In this document: positions 31,839 through 32,157 of the stretch, piece by piece
Numbering within the stretch: the stretch's first letter is position 1
Layout of the letters: each line of letters starts with the position of its first letter
Source: Bacteriovoracaceae bacterium
GTDB taxonomy: Bacteria > Bdellovibrionota > UBA1018
DNA length: 32,157 nucleotides
Direction of reading: 5' to 3'
NCBI GenBank assembly: GCA_947446835.1
Contig: CANFHS010000001.1
Span: 1 to 32,157, forward strand
Position numbers and translations under genes: made by a program
The notes under the pieces: model-generated
What the model was told of the DNA's origin: nothing
What the model saw: the letters and a program-made list of their open reading frames with translations, nothing else
The model's database searches: none

Positions 31839-32157
31839 GGTGCCGCCCTCAGGAGGTAGGCCTCGGTCCGGGAAAGGGCCTCGGTGAGGCTGATCCAGGG
31901 TTCAAGCCCCAGCTCCCGGCGTGCGCGTTCCACGGAAGGAATGTAGCGGGCCGCAGGCACGGATGGATCGGCCTGCTTGGCGATCTGGACCGGGCATCCG
32001 TAGAAACGGCCCACGGTTTCCGCGACCTGCGCGATGGAAAACGCCTGGTCAGAGCCCACGTTGTACGCCCGCCCCGGAACCCCTTTCACGAGCAGGGTCC
32101 AGAGCCAGATCGCCAGGTCGGCCCCGTAAAGGTAGGAGCGCCAGGGGGTGCCATCGC
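31835..32157 (-). CDS. NAD-dependent epimerase/dehydratase, C-terminal part (5' end outside window)
   Basis: The frame runs in from the right edge; about 106 residues are seen. They begin DGTPWRSYLYGADLAIWLW and continue with GRAYNVGSDQAFSIAQVAE, then a SVERARRELGLEPW segment and a final ISLTEAL helix. This is the end of an extended short-chain dehydrogenase acting on nucleotide sugars; RSYLY(A/G)ADLA and YNVGS are shared by many sugar epimerases and dehydratases. The exact reaction is not visible. It supports the surface-polysaccharide context. Coupled by a 4-base overlap to the hydrolase gene. Confidence 0.8.
   Translation of the reverse strand, partial: DGTPWRSYLYGADLAIWLWTLLVKGVPGRAYNVGSDQAFSIAQVAETVGRFYGCPVQIAKQADPSVPAARYIPSVERARRELGLEPWISLTEALSRTEAYLLRAAP

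Overview
The window is GC-rich (about two thirds G+C by eye) and densely packed with bacterial genes. It carries 29 protein-coding genes; the first and last are cut by the window edges. There are no transposases, integrases, CRISPR arrays, tRNAs or rRNAs. The gene content is that of a Gram-negative bacterium: a MurJ flippase, an MltD-type murein hydrolase lipoprotein, a secreted M4 protease, a complete deoxynucleoside degradation operon and nucleotide-sugar genes for a surface polysaccharide. The mix recalls Bdellovibrionota or other former deltaproteobacteria, but this is an inference from gene content only.

Layout. (1) 2-3100, plus strand: the end of a biotin-dependent carboxylase subunit whose biotinyl domain lacks the usual lysine, a small PHA-granule-like protein, murJ and a DUF507 gene, closed by a strong terminator at 3132-3174. 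(2) 3190-4809, minus: a secreted M4 metallopeptidase. (3) 5153-10112, plus: an unassigned exported protein, an MltD-like lytic transglycosylase with a good promoter, aspartokinase (lysC) and a coupled flavoprotein-like gene. (4) 23326 down to 10054, minus: a 13.3-kb run of fifteen genes in one direction: deoC-deoB-deoA-punA-cdd-amidohydrolase (deoxynucleoside and base salvage), rplU-rpmA-obgE-nadD-rsfS-rlmH (ribosome assembly and NAD), and gpmI-pfkA-comF (glycolysis and a ComF-type PRTase). (5) 23327-23909: a 583-bp non-coding interval between the divergent deoC and an RNase E/G gene. (6) 23910-27837, plus: RNase E/G and prmA. (7) 27856-32157: surface-sugar genes (CDP-glucose dehydratase-like, family-2 glycosyltransferase, glucose-1-phosphate cytidylyltransferase, a cut epimerase) with a 3-hydroxyisobutyryl-CoA hydrolase-like gene among them.

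How the genes work together. The deo run converts deoxynucleosides to bases and deoxyribose 5-phosphate. DeoC splits the latter to glyceraldehyde 3-phosphate and acetaldehyde, which feeds the glycolytic steps whose genes lie further along the same strand. This would suit an organism living on nucleic acids of other cells.

The most interesting region is the interval before the RNase E/G gene. It folds on paper into a dense series of stem-loops (23396-23859). A further 10-bp hairpin hides the whole ribosome-binding site of the RNase gene. G-U pairs and a UUCG loop point to plus-strand transcription. It does not look like tmRNA or RNase P RNA, and I could not assign it to a known family. It is the best candidate here for an undescribed regulatory RNA, possibly for feedback control of the RNase. 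The RNase itself is unusual, with a 270-residue charged insertion inside its S1 domain.
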